From: Acanthornis magna
Lineage: Eukaryota; Chordata; Aves; Passeriformes; Acanthizidae
NCBI GenBank assembly: GCA_036785705.1
Contig: JAWUZG010000001.1
Span: 8,680,001 to 8,744,000 of the forward strand
Length of the DNA: 64,000 nucleotides
Reading direction: 5' to 3'
Shown here: piece by piece, positions 1 to 13,385 of the stretch
How positions within the stretch are numbered: the first letter of the stretch is position 1
Layout of the letters: every line of letters begins with the position of its first letter
Position numbers and translations under genes: made by a program
Notes under the pieces: model-generated
Told to the model about the DNA's origin: nothing
The model's database searches: none
What the model saw: only the letters and a program-made list of their open reading frames with translations

Positions 1-589
1 GCATTTCATAAGAAAGCAAAGTTGTGCACTTGAAAAGTACCTCTTCATATATGGGATATGTTTTTATGCCAAAACAGCTCTTTAGAAGTTTGTTACAACT
101 AACATAATAATGGGTAGCTCATTCAAAACCTTTTAACAGAAATGTAGGATTCTCAATAATGATCTTTTACAAACCTCTTAAGTTCTTCATCAAAGTATCT
201 TGTTAAATAAGCTGCAGAATCAAAAAGTCCATGGAGAATGAAAAGTTAATTTTAAATCTGTTAATTAAAGCAAAGTAAAAAGTGTGTTGCCAGTGGGAAA
301 ACCTATGCCTCCTTCACATCTGTACCATCCTGCAGGTTAAGGAAAATAGAGAAATTACATATTCCCTCTAAGGTCTTTTCATGCCAGTGTTCTGTAGTGC
401 CATATGAGATAAACATGAATCCAGTCATTAGTTTTCTTTGACAGCATAAAATAACTTTACTATAAAGAAAAAAAAATCACAGGATTCCAATAAAGCTGCT
501 TATATTAGCTCTGTAATCCCTAATCAACAAAACAGAATCATTATGACACAGCACAGGGGAGATGGCTTCACAGGGTGAGATTTCAGGTT

Positions 590-830
590 CATCTGCATCC
601 TGTTCCTTGTCGTGAGCATCACGTACCCTCCCCGTGCCTCGGAATGCATGCAGCTGTACAATTGTGTACAGCCTGTTGTGGTGGTAACATCCCTTCTGTT
701 AGTGCCAATTAACAAGGATGAGTTCCTTCAGGGCTCCTGGGGGCCTTTGGAAAGGCGGACTGCTGAATATCCTACGTTTCTTTGTTCAATAAACATTACT
801 ACTGTTACTTTTATGTAACATTTCACTTTT
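590..830. other. Unassigned stretch with an AATAAA signal
   Basis: This is a less AT-rich patch, with CCTCCCCGTGCCTCGG near 628, followed by TTCAATAAACATT near 787. It could be the 3' end of an old retroelement or chance. Neither terminal repeats nor coding similarity is visible, and the 68-codon open frame here has no recognisable motif. Confidence 0.2.
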
Positions 831-1354
831 TATTACAGCACTACATCTGTTAGCAGAAGGCAAATAGACATCGTTTTTCATAAGGAGCCAGATCGTTCTT
901 TAAAATATAAAAAACTTAATTTCCTGTTTTTGATTCCAAGTGACTGACTTACTGTAACCAAAATACAGTATATCCCTTGGCATCATTTTTACAACATTTT
1001 CTTAAATACCCCTGTTTGCAGGCCAGCTGAGGACAGGAAAGCAGAGGTGAAATTGAACATTCAGGATGGACTTCAGGGCACATGGCATAGTTATTTAGTT
1101 AGTGGTGAGAACTGCTACATGTTTGGGAGTTGTGTTAGACACTCTCAAGTATTGAAGGGAATAGGATTGTTCCCTCCTAAATGTGAATTTTATTCTAAAT
1201 TCAAAAGCACAAAACAAATCTCAAGCAAAGTCTGGTGCTGCTGATGCATTTAAACTTCACTTGCAGAAAGGCAGCACTCTCCTGGGCATTTCTAGTTGAC
1301 TAGCAGTGGCCACTTCTTTTGTTGATAAACTCCACTATCACAGGACTATCTAGT

Positions 1355-1545
1355 AATTAGCCTGGAAAGGATCTGTGGAGATCATTTGGTCCAACATTCC
1401 ACTCACAGCTGGAACAACTGTAAAGTTATAACCACCTTGGATGGTAGATGATGCTGCTCAAGACTTTGTCAATCTGTCTTTGAGAATCTACAATGATATG
1501 CAGTCTTTCTGGGACACCTGTTCCAGTGCTTGATTACTTCTGTTA
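1355..1545 (-). mobile_element. CR1 LINE fragment, 3' region
   Basis: Read on the + strand this shows the reverse complement of a CR1 3' untranslated region: GGAAAGGATCTGTGGAGATCATTTGGTCCAAC, then the section ending in GGGACACCTGTTCCAGTGCT. It is a 5'-truncated, moderately diverged copy, on the strand opposite to MAGI2. Ends are approximate. Confidence 0.75.
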
Positions 1546-2069
1546 TAATTTTTTTCCCCTCTTAATATTTTAATTGATAGTGTTTGCTACTTTTTATTTC
1601 TGTATATTTGACATAATTAGGGGAGAGTTTAGGCTGCAAAAATTAATTCCCTGCGCATTCTTGGGTGTCTCTTAATAAAAGCACTGTATTAGTAGATCCA
1701 GTTTCAGTTGGGAGCAGTGGACATTTTGTTAAGTGAAGGAAGAGTGGGCAGAGACTGACAGCTGTAAGTCTGCTTGAGATTGGTCACCAATCCTTGAACA
1801 ACACTGAGAAGGTTTTAAACTCTGGGGCTGGAAATCCCTGAGATACAAGTATGCAAGATAAGTGTCATACATCTTCCAGAATCTACAATAATTCCTCCCT
1901 GGATGGATGGAGGTGTGCTATCCACATTATTGGATGCTGGTGCTTCTGTGTCTGTCTCATCCAGTTAGCTGCCTTTGAGGAGAGGCAGCTTGAGGAGGAC
2001 TGGGGGTACACTACTCAGAAATGAATGTGCTAATACTTCTGTAGCTAAAATCATCGCTAACTTCATGCT

Positions 2070-2345
2070 GAATTCATAGAGTCAGAAGTTCTACAGCCAG
2101 AGGGGATCATTATGTTCACCTTGCCTGACCTTCTGTGTTACATAAAGGATAGAGTTTTTCAACTGTTTCTAACAATTAAGACAATTCCTATGAAAATAAC
2201 CTCAAAGATACACAGAATCTACTACGTGATAATAATTCAAATTGTTAATTAGCCTCAATATTAAAAACATACACCTTCTCCTAGTCTCAGAGTGTGAATG
2301 CTCACCTTCTAGCTGGTAGATAGATTATGGTACTAGACATTTTAT
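2070..2345 (-). mobile_element. Very old CR1 LINE fragment (turtle-type family)
   Basis: The + strand starts ATTCATAGAGTCAGAAG with GGGGATCATTATGTTCACC soon after, like the 3' end of an amniote CR1 family that is abundant in turtles. It continues through AATAATTCAAATTGTTAATTAGCCTCA, the segment over the end of the reverse-transcriptase frame. The copy is heavily diverged. The same family occurs in the opposite orientation at 42636-42855. Orientation is minus because the 3' end is at the left. Confidence 0.75.
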
Positions 2346-5300
2346 GAAGCACATAGTTATTCATTAAACTGAATTCCTGCTTTAAAAATATTGTATAATT
2401 GGAGACATCAATCACTCTCCCATAATGTAAAATATGAAATATTAATTAAATCCTTCCGTTGTGAGATCCTAGAACATACATGCCTTGGACCTGCATCTGA
2501 TTTCACTCATATTCCTCATCTATTTATACCCTTGTTGCTGTAGCAGAGTCAACATATTATGAGTTCATTTGCTTTATGTGTGTTTAAATGTGTTCTTATA
2601 ATAGCACAAAATCTTCAGGGACTCTGGGACAATTTGGGTAAAGAATGTGTATGTAATTCTTGTATTTTTCCTTCTGTTCTCTAATGGCCAGTACTTTTAT
2701 TTCCAGTATATAACGATGCATCAGGTTTTCCTCTACTTGTGTTGTTATTACCATAATGCAGTTAGTGAATTTAAGTATGACTGACATGTATTTCAGTTTT
2801 TGCAACATTGTGACTCTCAACTTTTTCAAGAAAGAAAAACAATGAGGGAACATTTACTTCACTCAGTTTTACTTTGTTAGAAGGATAGTCGTAATTACCA
2901 TTAAAATGTCCAACAGTATAAACTCAAGACTGACATCAAAAACAACAAATATCCATAGCAACATCCAGGTTTAGAGATCCAAAGACTGAAGGCATATCCA
3001 CATTGCTGTAAGATAAGGTCTTCTGGGATGGTGCAGCATGGGGTGTGAGCAGAGAACTTGGTGCTGTACATTTGTTCTCCATTCTGTGTCTTCCTACTGA
3101 GGATACTTTTGAAAGAGCTCAGGATCCATTATGTTTCACCTTAGGAGATTTTCTTTTAACTTATTCTCTATTGGGAGAAATGAGTTTCATTTCATTCAGC
3201 AAAACACATTTCTCATCGTGATGGCCACCATACCAAACCAATTTCTTTTGCAATACTAATTGCTTTATCTTATTACCGTTTTCTCTGTGAAGTCTGCTGC
3301 TTCTGCCCAACACTTTTACATTTTAGTTAGAGAGCACATTTATTGTAGTCATACAGTTTACCTATTCTTTTTTAAATAAAAGCAGCCCACAAAAAACTCT
3401 ACATAAGAATCCATGAGGGTTTAACAGGTGATACAGTGGTGCTTTGTAATGTTAGAGAACTAATTCACCTGCAGTGAGTTCCTTGACTTTATTGCATTCT
3501 AAGATAGATAAAGCAGCAGTAAGAGAGAGATTGTTATTTATTGCAAAATTTTAGATTTAAATTAACATCAAAGTATGAGGAAATTGTACTGTGTGATTTA
3601 TAAGCTTGATTTCAATTACATGAAATGTTTTAAAGCCACAGATTAACTTCTTTGCTGGTTTAAATCAATGAAATTGCTGTTATTTATGCTAGTTGCAGGT
3701 ATGATTATATATTGTTAGTTTCTTTATAACTCTGTTCTTTCCTTCAGGTATTTCAGAACAAAAGCCCACAACCATACTTCAGAATGTCAGGAACTGTAGA
3801 ATTGATTCTCATGGGAGATTTGCATCAGCTGAGCCCACTTAACTTGATCGTTCTTTATTTGAAGCTGATAAAAAATTCAACAGTCTGTATTGTGCCTTTA
3901 CCTTCTTGTCTAGTGGCAGATTGGGACTGCTCTGAAAAGACAAGACATGAGTGTATATTTATTTAAAACTTGTTTTACATTACGGGGAAAAATTGTGAAA
4001 GAGATACAGACTTTAGATAGCTAATAGATCTTTTCAGATAGGAATATAACATACTCCCTCTAGTGATGAGTAGATTATTTCCAACATCTTCATAAGTTTC
4101 TAAGATGACTTATTCAAAACGTTGTTGACTAGTGAAACTTGTAAGCAATCTCTTATGTTCTGGTGGTACATGGCATGAATATGCTTTGCTGCATACGTAT
4201 TTTGAATAATATCTCAACAAGAACTTGAAATGTTTCATTAGATGTACTTGAATGCAAGACTTCTGGACATACATCATCATCATTAGTTCCATTTTTTTTT
4301 TAATCTCCTGTGAATCACAGAACATATCAGTGGTGAATTAATTTTCTCTCTGCAGATAAAAATAAAGAGCAACTGTGAGTTAAATAATAAATAGGCAAAT
4401 TTGCCCTCATAATTCTTACGTCTTAAATCTTCATAAAGTGTCATTAAAATTCAATGTTCCTTATACAGATTGATGTGCAAGCAATACATACTGCAAAAAT
4501 TAGATTCAATGGATGTGCAAGGGGTGGGTTTATGCAGTAATTATAGCTTTGCTTAATTTATAATTAGTATCTTTATTAGATGTAATTTAGCCAACCAGTA
4601 TAATTTAGATACACATATGCATCTACCACTTTAATAAAAATATGCTTCCTGCCCTTAACAGTTTCATGCCTTAAGCAAACACAGTGTATTGAAAACTCTC
4701 TTATTCTTTTAAGTTTTCTTCCTGTGGAGTTCAGCAAAGATAAAACTGTTATTGCTGCCATTGTTTTATTCTACTTTCAGGACACTGTTTACTACGGCTA
4801 AAAGAAAAAAGGCCTTTGTTCTAGTAATTTTTCTTCCTCAAGGTCAACTGATATAGCCACTAGTTCTTGAGTAGGTTTCAAAACCTAAAAAAAAGTGTTA
4901 GTAGATTTTTTTTTAATTCAGGGAGCCTTCTCTAGTGGAATTCAAATTAAATTATTTGAAATACATTCTTTTAAAACAAAAATAAAAACAAAACCAAGCA
5001 AACTTTTTAAAAGCAAGAAAAAAGTTAATAAATCAATGAATTTAGTGTTAAACTGTGGAAATTAGACATTAAAGTCACAGCTTTATGTGAGCTGTATTTA
5101 CTTGGTCATTGAAGATACACTATCTATGTCAAATGGTTGACAAAGATGTTCCACCAGTGGCACATCTATGTTTCCCTGTGTTTGTCTGGAGAATTTCTTG
5201 AGTTCCGTGCCTATTTGTGGCAAACTACTCCTACAAAGTGGGAGTTGAAGTTGAAATTCAACCTGGTAACCCATCAGAGAAAGGTAATGATTTGACTGTT

Positions 5301-7660
5301 ACTGCCTGTGAACTGATTCAGCAGCTGTGAGGAAGAAGTAAGAAGTCCTACTGAGTGGCAAACCTGAGGCTTGCTGGTAAATGAGGAGAAAAGTCAGTTC
5401 CTATGGTGTAAATGACTCCTTTCTTCTGCTGAGCATGGTGGCACAGGAGTTGGTGTTGGCAGTGTCGATGTGTTGATGTGTTGTTACTGCCATAAAAACT
5501 GCAGCAATGGCTTGTCCTTCCAGAGCTCATTGTTGCTCTCCCCTGGAGGGATAATCGTAGCAGCAGAATTAGCTGAGGTTTGGCGACTCTGGGTACAGCA
5601 GTGTGTCCCGACTAGCACCCAGTGAGCACAGCAGTACTCGTGTTTGAACAGCTTGGTGACAAATGGCATGTGCTGCAAAAATAGAAAATAAACTCCTGTG
5701 TTCGTGCTCTCCACCACAATACCCATGGCAACAAGTCAGCCCTGCAGTGTGTGGGGACACCACCTTTTCCTAGAAAAGATCACAATTGCAAAAGGTGTCT
5801 CAAAGGAGAAAACTCTCCCCCACACATTCTATGAGATAAAAACTGCTCAGCTGGGGAGACTGACCACTGCTCAGACAGGGAGAAGGTCGGCTGGCGTGAC
5901 AATTCCTATACCTGAAGTGTCTCAACATGAGCCATACTTCATGGCAAGCACATATTTGTGCATTTGACAAGCACAGAGTGAGCTGTGTAGCAGGAAATGT
6001 ATGTATGCCACATACACCACTTGTGGTAAATTGACAAGTTATAAATTCATCTCAAATTTTACAGCCATTGAATACAGTGGCACTTTTACATGCTGGGATA
6101 AAGGGACCACTGTATTAATGGCATGTGATGCCAGAAAAGAAACCCATCCGAATAAACAGAAATCAACCCACAACACGTCAGGATTTGGATCAGAGAGATG
6201 GTTCATGTGAAAAAGCAATAGCGATACTCTAGTTAGGTATACAGAGCTCTTGAATTGAACTTTGAAGAAGCAGAAATGCTAAGATGCTTAAAAGGAAAGA
6301 AAGAATATCACTAAAAATACTGAATATTCACGTTCTCTGGTAGCTGGGGAGTTAGAATCATTGACCCACACTCTTCAGGGAATTTGGTTTTCTGATAGTA
6401 ATTATTAGAGCACAAATTCCTTAATAGTAATTAATTGCATCCATAAAAATAAAAAGAGGATAATTAGATGTGTTTCAATTTGATACAGGTACTTTTAATT
6501 TGCTCAGTTATCATCAGCAGGAACAGATGCTAGTTCTTGCTAACTGTTTGGAGCTAAAATAACTGCTCTCTAGTGACTACTGAATTGAATATTGCAAGGT
6601 TGATTATTACAACTCATCATATCAGAAAAGGAAGCCTCACTGTACATGAAAAGCATAAATTTTTGTTATCCAACCAGATTAATACTACTCACCAACAACT
6701 TTTCTTTCAGCATTGTTGAATCCAAGAAAAACATCAAGGTCACACCCAGGACTGAAATCTTACGGGATTTGTTATGTTATATCCTTATTCAGATGTAACA
6801 TTCTATTTTTGTGGAATAAGGAACTTGTCCATTAGTTGGATCATGTAGTGTTCAAAAATAACCTTCACCAGTGCTATAGTTACACCTCAGAAATAACTCC
6901 TGTTGGAGATAAGAGTATCAATGGGCTTCCCTGCATTCAGAATTATGTGACATTTATTTCCTCAACTTCACTGTATTTGACTCCTTTGAAGTTAAATCTA
7001 AGCTTATTTTTTTGTCAATCTTCAAAAGAAGAATGAAGAAGGTTTTAAAATTTTTTTAAAAAAAATTAAGATAATCATAATATCTGTTTTCATTATGCAC
7101 TTTTAAGTTTGTGAGTATGCTATAAAATAATGATTTCTGTATAAATAATTTATTCAACTTGTTATCGAGGAATGATTTATTATTTTCTTTATTAATATGA
7201 GTTCAGCTGAAAATATTTTTTTCCTAAAAACAGATGGGAAAAAATCTGTATCAAATACTTGCTTTTTATGGGAAGTAATGTTTCTAGGGAAAATAATATG
7301 AAAACTAAGATGGTGTCAAAATGATAGATTTTTTTTCTGAATGCCATGGTAGATGTGTTCCATGATGTATTCATTAATCTGAAAGAAGAATAGATTTTCT
7401 CTTCTGCTGTTTTAAACTGGACTTTTTAGAACAGAAATACAAAACGTGGTGTTTCCTTGGAATTTCCTGCATATGGTCATAGTTCAATGAAAACTTTATT
7501 CTCTGTGAGAAACAGTGGAAGAAAAAGAGAAACAAAAGTGGTTTTTTTAAGGGGTTGTTACCCAGATGACATGGGTAATATTCTTCTTAACAGATCAGTT
7601 GAGGTGGATTAGAGTCAAACGTCACTGAATGATCTCTGTTTGTAAATATATATATATAGG
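2346..7660. other. AT-rich intron, nothing identifiable
   Basis: This is AT-rich single-copy-looking DNA with short open frames only. It contains a small ATC repeat near 4271, a dinucleotide TA run at 7645-7658, and a more GC-rich patch at 5480-5970 with AATAAA near 5686. That patch has an 89-codon + frame and an 80-codon minus frame, neither recognisable. No tRNA, snRNA or exon was seen. Confidence 0.5.
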
Positions 7661-7839
7661 GTTTATTTTAGGACAATTTGGTTGTGTTTGGTTGCAAGGG
7701 AAGGCACGTACATAGCCATTTTGTTATTATTGTCTGTAGTAACATAGCAATATGAAAGCATAAAAATATCACTTATGACAATGTGTAAGGGAAAAGAAAG
7801 AAAGAGAAAGAAAAGATAACCACCCATGGAGCTCATGGT

Positions 7840-8420
7840 GAGGCTTCGTTGTTGCAGTGTTGTTTTCCACTGGTCAAAGTGATGGTCTTGATGCATCGTG
7901 GGTGGGGGAAGAAGTCCCCAATACACAGAGTCCCATGGGTGAAACAGGTTCAGGCTTGGTGGGAACACACAGGTGCCTTCCCTGTGTTTCACTCTGTCTC
8001 TGCAAACAGACTCTGGGTCTGCTGCAGCACTCAGGTCGTGTGCGGTCACCTGGTGGAAGGCCTGAGGAATGGGTCTGGGGGCACTGTGGGGCTCTTTGAT
8101 GGCTTATGGCACCTTCTAAGAGACGACAGCCACCTCTCAGCACAGCGAGTGATGCCCCATCAGACCCTGGGGGGAGGCGGGGGATTTCACCCCGGGGCAG
8201 AGGGCCATGACCGCTATAAAGAGCAGCACCCCCAATTTCAGGGTTTCAGCCTCTCCCTTGGGAGAGGCAAACCTTCAGCAAACCTGGCCCCAGCCAATGA
8301 GTCTGTGGGCTTTGGCCTCCCCCCACCCATGAGCCCAGCCAGAGGGGTTTTCAACACAGCTGCTGAGAAAGGCATCCTCTGTGGATACATTCTTCTCCCC
8401 AAGGCTTATTGACTTCTCCT
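7840..8420 (+). other. GC-rich insert with a 187-codon open frame; possible solo LTR
   Basis: The GC content rises sharply against AT-rich flanks. The longest open frame of the window (187 codons, 7849-8412) and a 128-codon minus-strand frame (7663-8049) overlap here. Neither shows a recognisable domain, and GC-rich DNA gives long frames by chance. GCTATAAAGAGCAGC at 8213-8227 looks like a TATA box, and a perfect hairpin CTCTCCC/GGGAGAG lies about 40 bases further on. Those features and the abrupt composition change would suit a degenerate solo LTR of an endogenous retrovirus. I could not find matching TG...CA ends or a target duplication, so this stays tentative. Confidence 0.3.
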
Positions 8421-9330
8421 TAGCCTTGAGGTAACTGGACAAAAGTACCACATTTATCTTCTCTCAGCTTCCCATCAGGTAGCTTAGCTCACACCCTATT
8501 TCCAGTCAGAAGAGTTCCAGGAGAGATTTGGCTTCGGAGGGCACAGATGACCAGTTCCTCCTTTGCACAGTTTACTGCAGTGGACAGAAGTCCTTCGGTG
8601 ATTTTAACCATTAGGTTAACCATTGGTTTCAGCCATTAGCCATAACATTTCAGTCTCTCACAGGAGTTCACACCATTACTGTATATATCCTACTTTTATA
8701 TTGGAAAGCAAGAGGAAGAAAGAGGGAAAAAATGTTTTGTCTTACTCCAGAAGTTGACAAGAAAACATGCATGCTCTGCCCCTGTGCCTGAGAGGTGCAG
8801 CCCTCATCAGCCTGCAACCTTCAGGTGAGAAATGTGCTCCACAGGGACGGAGCAGTGCTGCCATGGGGAGCAGTCCACAGCACGACTTCTCCTTCTGTTC
8901 CAAGCCCTCCGCAGCATGTGGTGGCATCCCACAGTAAGAAATCCTGTCTAGCGCTGATGGCATCCCCTGCTGAGGGAATGGCATTCCCTGAGCCTCAGCT
9001 GAGCATTTGCTCTGCTGTCTGCATAGCAGTTGGCCACCAGGATTTCAGCTGGGGATCTACTGGAAGTGTCTCACACAGTATTGCACAGACACTCATTTCT
9101 TTGAACTTGTTCAGTAAGAAATGACTGCAACAGTGTCTGCTGTTACATATGGGCATCTTTTTGTCACCAAACCAAGGTCTAGTCCAGTGTCTGGTGAATG
9201 GTGCAGAGTTTTGCCTGTATAGCTCAACTTTTGGGCTGAACACAAGTAATACACCCATTGGAACAAGCTATGAACAGAAAGATATGAAGCCCAAGCAAGA
9301 TGTAACTATTCTGCCATTCAGACATCATCC
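8421..9330. other. Moderately GC-rich intron, unassigned
   Basis: A second composition peak (about 8760-9060) follows the block at 7840. It has a 109-codon + frame at 8795-9124 and minus frames opposite. No known protein motif, repeat ends or splice-flanked exon is visible. Confidence 0.3.
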
Positions 9331-12300
9331 ATTGTAGTTTTTCAAACTACGTTTTGATTCAGAAGAGCTGTGCTCTGGATTGGCTTTTGCTGCCCTGCCT
9401 TGTGGACAGATACTTGTCAGAGGTGCAGCAGAACAGGAATCTGAAGACTACGGAGTGAGAACAGACATATCTGAAGGCTAACACATTTTAAATACCAGGG
9501 TTCTTTTTTCATTCACACATACTAAGTAGTTGCCTATTTTAAGCATAAACTCCCCTCATTTTTCTGTTAGTCATCTGCCCTGATACTCTTAAAATCCTTT
9601 TAATGCTTCATACTATTGATTGATTATTAATTGATCTGTATTATTGACACAAATTTGAACAGCTGAAGTGAGTTTGGTTAAGAATACATGTGTGGATGGT
9701 TTCTATGGTAGCCTGTTTCACAGTCCCTCTTTTAATGCCTCTCAAAGTAAGACTGTAGATTTAGAAAATTCATTTTTAAATATTTTCAGAGATTTAGTAG
9801 CAACAGCTAACAACTTCACAAATCCTTTGAAAATGTTCTATTAAATAGACATTATACAGAGTGTCTGGCTTCCTGTGTTTCAATAAAATATACAAGGTGA
9901 ATAAGAATATTAGTGTTTTTTCAGCTGAAAAGTTACTGTTGCAGCCATTGCAGAACCTTTCAAGGTACACTGTGGTGTGTGTACGACTCAAGAGAGTTCT
10001 TCAGCGTGTGTGGTAATAAGTACAAGCTGCATAACAGAAGTCATCCATAACAGTTTATTTATAATGTTAATAAAATCTTGTGGTATAAAAGCATGTTCTG
10101 TTGTTGATGGCAGAAATGTTGTCCTTTATGCCAGAAGTGCTGCGTTTCCAGGATTTCTGGAAGTATATTTGAATGATGTGCAGTATAAATAGATGTTTTG
10201 GCATCACAGTTGAACAAACCATCCCAAATCTCAATAATATTTCCCCTGATGATCCAATCAGTTGAACCATCAGCAGGAATAACAAATTTGCTAATAGTGG
10301 ATGGAAATTCAGCTGTAATATCTGACTGTTTATCAGAGCTACACATGCCAACAGACTACTATGCAAATAGTTCTCTAACTGTATCATCTATCCTCTTGAA
10401 GAACTGCAAAAATCAGACATTTCCCAGAAAAGACTTTGTTCTTCTAAAGACCATAAGAAACCATTTCCTAATTAAGCTTTACCAGTAGTATAAAGCATTT
10501 TGCATGTAATTAGGTGTACCTTTATTTTATTAGGAACATCAAAAGTCTCTCTCTGGATCTCATTAACAGGTGGTTTTTATAAATCTGCATGGAAACATAA
10601 ATGTTTGTTCATGCATACATGATTCTCTCATCATGATGCCCTAATGTATGACTTCATTATTCAGATAGTTCTCTTGTGCACATGTATTCCTTTTCATGTA
10701 AAACCTATTCTTTATAGCTGTAATAAAGATTTATGGGGGTGTAAACAACTGTGTGCAATAGGAAACAAAGTTTAAACTTCCAAAAGAGGCAAAAGTTTGT
10801 AAAGAGTTAAAATACATGAAAGAAGAACACTGACTGTTGAAAGCATGTATGAAAAGAATCTTGGACTCTGTTAATTATTTATTAGATCAGCAAGTTCCTA
10901 ATTAGCCAAAATAAAACCCCGGACTTCCTACACCACAATCTACCTATCATTAATCATCAGATTTCCAGATTTTTGTTCTCAAATGTTTCTTAATAGCAGT
11001 TCACTGCTTTCTTTCTTATCTGTTTGGAAAGCTGATACAGAATTTTAGTTTTCTGATAAGCATGAAAGATATTGGGATATATTGCAGGGATATTTGCTAA
11101 GACATTAACATATTTTATGAATAAAATCCTAGTGTCTTCTGGAGCTTCCTGGCTGGTACTAATTTTTGCCTTAAAAAAACAACCTACCAACCAATCAAAC
11201 AAAACACAAAAAACTCTTGAGGCAATAATGTGGAATCCAAAATTATTCATAACTGATTTTTCTTCTTTTCATCTTTTCCACTTTTTGAGCATTGAAAATC
11301 AGATTCCTTTAGGGACTTGGCTAACCTCTGTAAGGTCTGTGTTTCCAAATGCCTGAACAGCCAATTTCACAATTTGTAATTTTGCAGGAATTACGTAGAA
11401 TATATTTTAAGTGTTTTAAGTGTAGAATATATAATTTAAGTGTTTAAGATACCTGCATTAGCAACAGTTTCTCTGATTCATTTACAAGTATTTTCTGCAG
11501 TCTTCCATGCCTAACTTTAAACAAAGTCTTCACACTTCTCTGTTATTAGCTTTTATCTTTGAAGTTTATTGTTAACATTTTGAAAACTGCTCTTGGCAAA
11601 GTGATGAAAAAGAAGATACTTTTCTTGTTCAAATGCGGTATTGGCAATGAAACTTCCATATCTGGGCTTAATGCTGGGTCAGAGTTCTTCTTAAAAGAAA
11701 GTTACCTGCAGACTTTATGAGAATTCATCAGCTGGAGGAAAGTGCCCCAACTCATGCCACAATAACCAACAAGGTGTCACATACCCTTGCAGAGGGAACA
11801 CGCAGTGCCTGCCCCAGGACAAGAGCACAAAATGCAGTATTCAAATCCTTGCACTCTGTTTATGCCACAGTTTATTTCAAAGAAAAGTCTCCAAATATCT
11901 GTCTCAGCGCATAGCTCTTGTGCTGCATTTCTTATCTGGGTTCTTCTTGCTGGTTCCAGTGGCCCCCTCATAATTAACCAAATAAATAAACAAATATATA
12001 ATGTTCCTACCCGCAGTCCTTAGCTAGAACTACTGTCATTCTCATCTCTCAGTTTTACTTTTCTGTTCAGCTCCAATATGACTTAATTTTACAGTGCATA
12101 AATTATCTTAGGGCTGTTCACTGTCTGTCACATTGCACAGAACCAAAAGAACAAATAGAAAATCTAGGCTGTGTTTAATCAGAAGCGCCTGAATGCATAC
12201 TGAATCTCAAAATATTTTTTAAAAAGGTATTTGAAAGGATATATGCATCTGGAATCTAATAATCCTGCTAACCACCAGGCAGGAGCTTATCTCGTTTACC

Positions 12301-13004
12301 TAATGTGTAGGTCTCAAGTTTAGAAATAATGAAGATCTAAAGAATCATTTAAAGAATGCATATTCCATAAAGGACATGCTTATCTGTTCCTATGTGCATT
12401 GTAAATCTCAAATTCAGGAATTCATTATTTCTGTTTTATACTATAAAATATAAAATACATTGTCCTAAGAAATATGTAATGGTGTAGAATGTGTGCATTA
12501 TAACCTAGTGCACAGTCCCTTAAAACTGCTTTTCAGTCTTATGTTTTGCTTCTTCAGCAAAAATCAAAATGTATCCAACAATGTCATGAATCCCAAATTA
12601 TAAGAGGAACTGTTAAAACCATGGGTCAGGCTTTTATTTTCTTTTTAAAGGTTTCTTTTGATATGAATCAAATTCTCCACCTAATTTCAGTGGACAATAG
12701 ATTGAGCCATGTAGTTAATCTGTTATTTCTGCTACTCTTAATGGATGATAATTATGCACAGGGATTGCAAAACTTCCTTTTTGGTTCATGTGAATTAAAC
12801 AACTGGAAATGAAGCTTTTAGTTCTGTGATGAAGTATGGCTAAGTGCTTTCCACTTTCTACTAAAAATTGATGAGAAAATCCAGGAGATAGTAAAAACAT
12901 ACTGCTTCTTCAAAATAGCATCTGCTTTTTCCTCTCTGTGTACAGGTAACTTTGCAAATCATGCTGCAGTCTCACAGCTCAGCAATTGCTAAATGCCTGC
13001 CTTT
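9331..13004. other. AT-rich intron, nothing firmly identifiable
   Basis: This is mostly AT-rich DNA. Two overlapping minus-strand open frames (95 codons at 10059-10346 and 106 codons at 10067-10387) share the same DNA but match no family I know. At 12945/12946 a pyrimidine-rich acceptor abuts a donor-like GTAACT, discussed under findings. Confidence 0.5.
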
Positions 13005-13385
13005 CACAGAATCCCAGAGTGGGTGAGGCTGGGAGGGACCTCTGGAGATCATCTCGTCCAACCTCCTGCTAAAGCAGGTTCACCTACACCAGGTTGCACG
13101 TAATTGTGTCCAGACAGGTTTTGATTATCTTCAGAGGAGACTCCACAACCTCTCTGGGTGGCCTGTTCCACTGCTCTGTCCTCACTCACTGTAAAGAAGT
13201 TTTGCCTCATATTCAGATGGAACTTCCTGTGTTTCAGTCTGTGCCCACTGACCCTTGTCCTGTCACTGGGCAGCTCTGAAAAGAATGTGGCTCCATTCTC
13301 TTAACTCCCACCCTTAAGATATTTGTATGCATTGATCAGATCCTCCCTCAGTTTTCTTGCCTCACTGTAGAGCAGTCAGCATCTC
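13005..13385 (-). mobile_element. CR1 LINE, 5'-truncated copy with intact 3' end
   Basis: On the + strand it starts CACAGAATCCCAGAGTGGG, the reverse complement of the CR1 3' terminus. It continues GGGAGGGACCTCTGGAGATCATC, CCTCCTGCTAAAGCAGG, and TTCAGATGGAACTTCCTGTG with GTGCCCACTGACCCTTGTCCTG, which are hallmark sections of avian CR1 3' regions. About 380 bases remain. It is one of the better preserved copies here and therefore relatively young. A 61-codon + frame inside it is antisense noise. Confidence 0.93.

Noticed and set aside
7849..8412. 187-codon open frame as a protein-coding gene
   Set aside because: No recognised domain, GC-rich DNA with overlapping frames on other frames and strand, and no splice or homology support. 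Kept only as an unassigned block.
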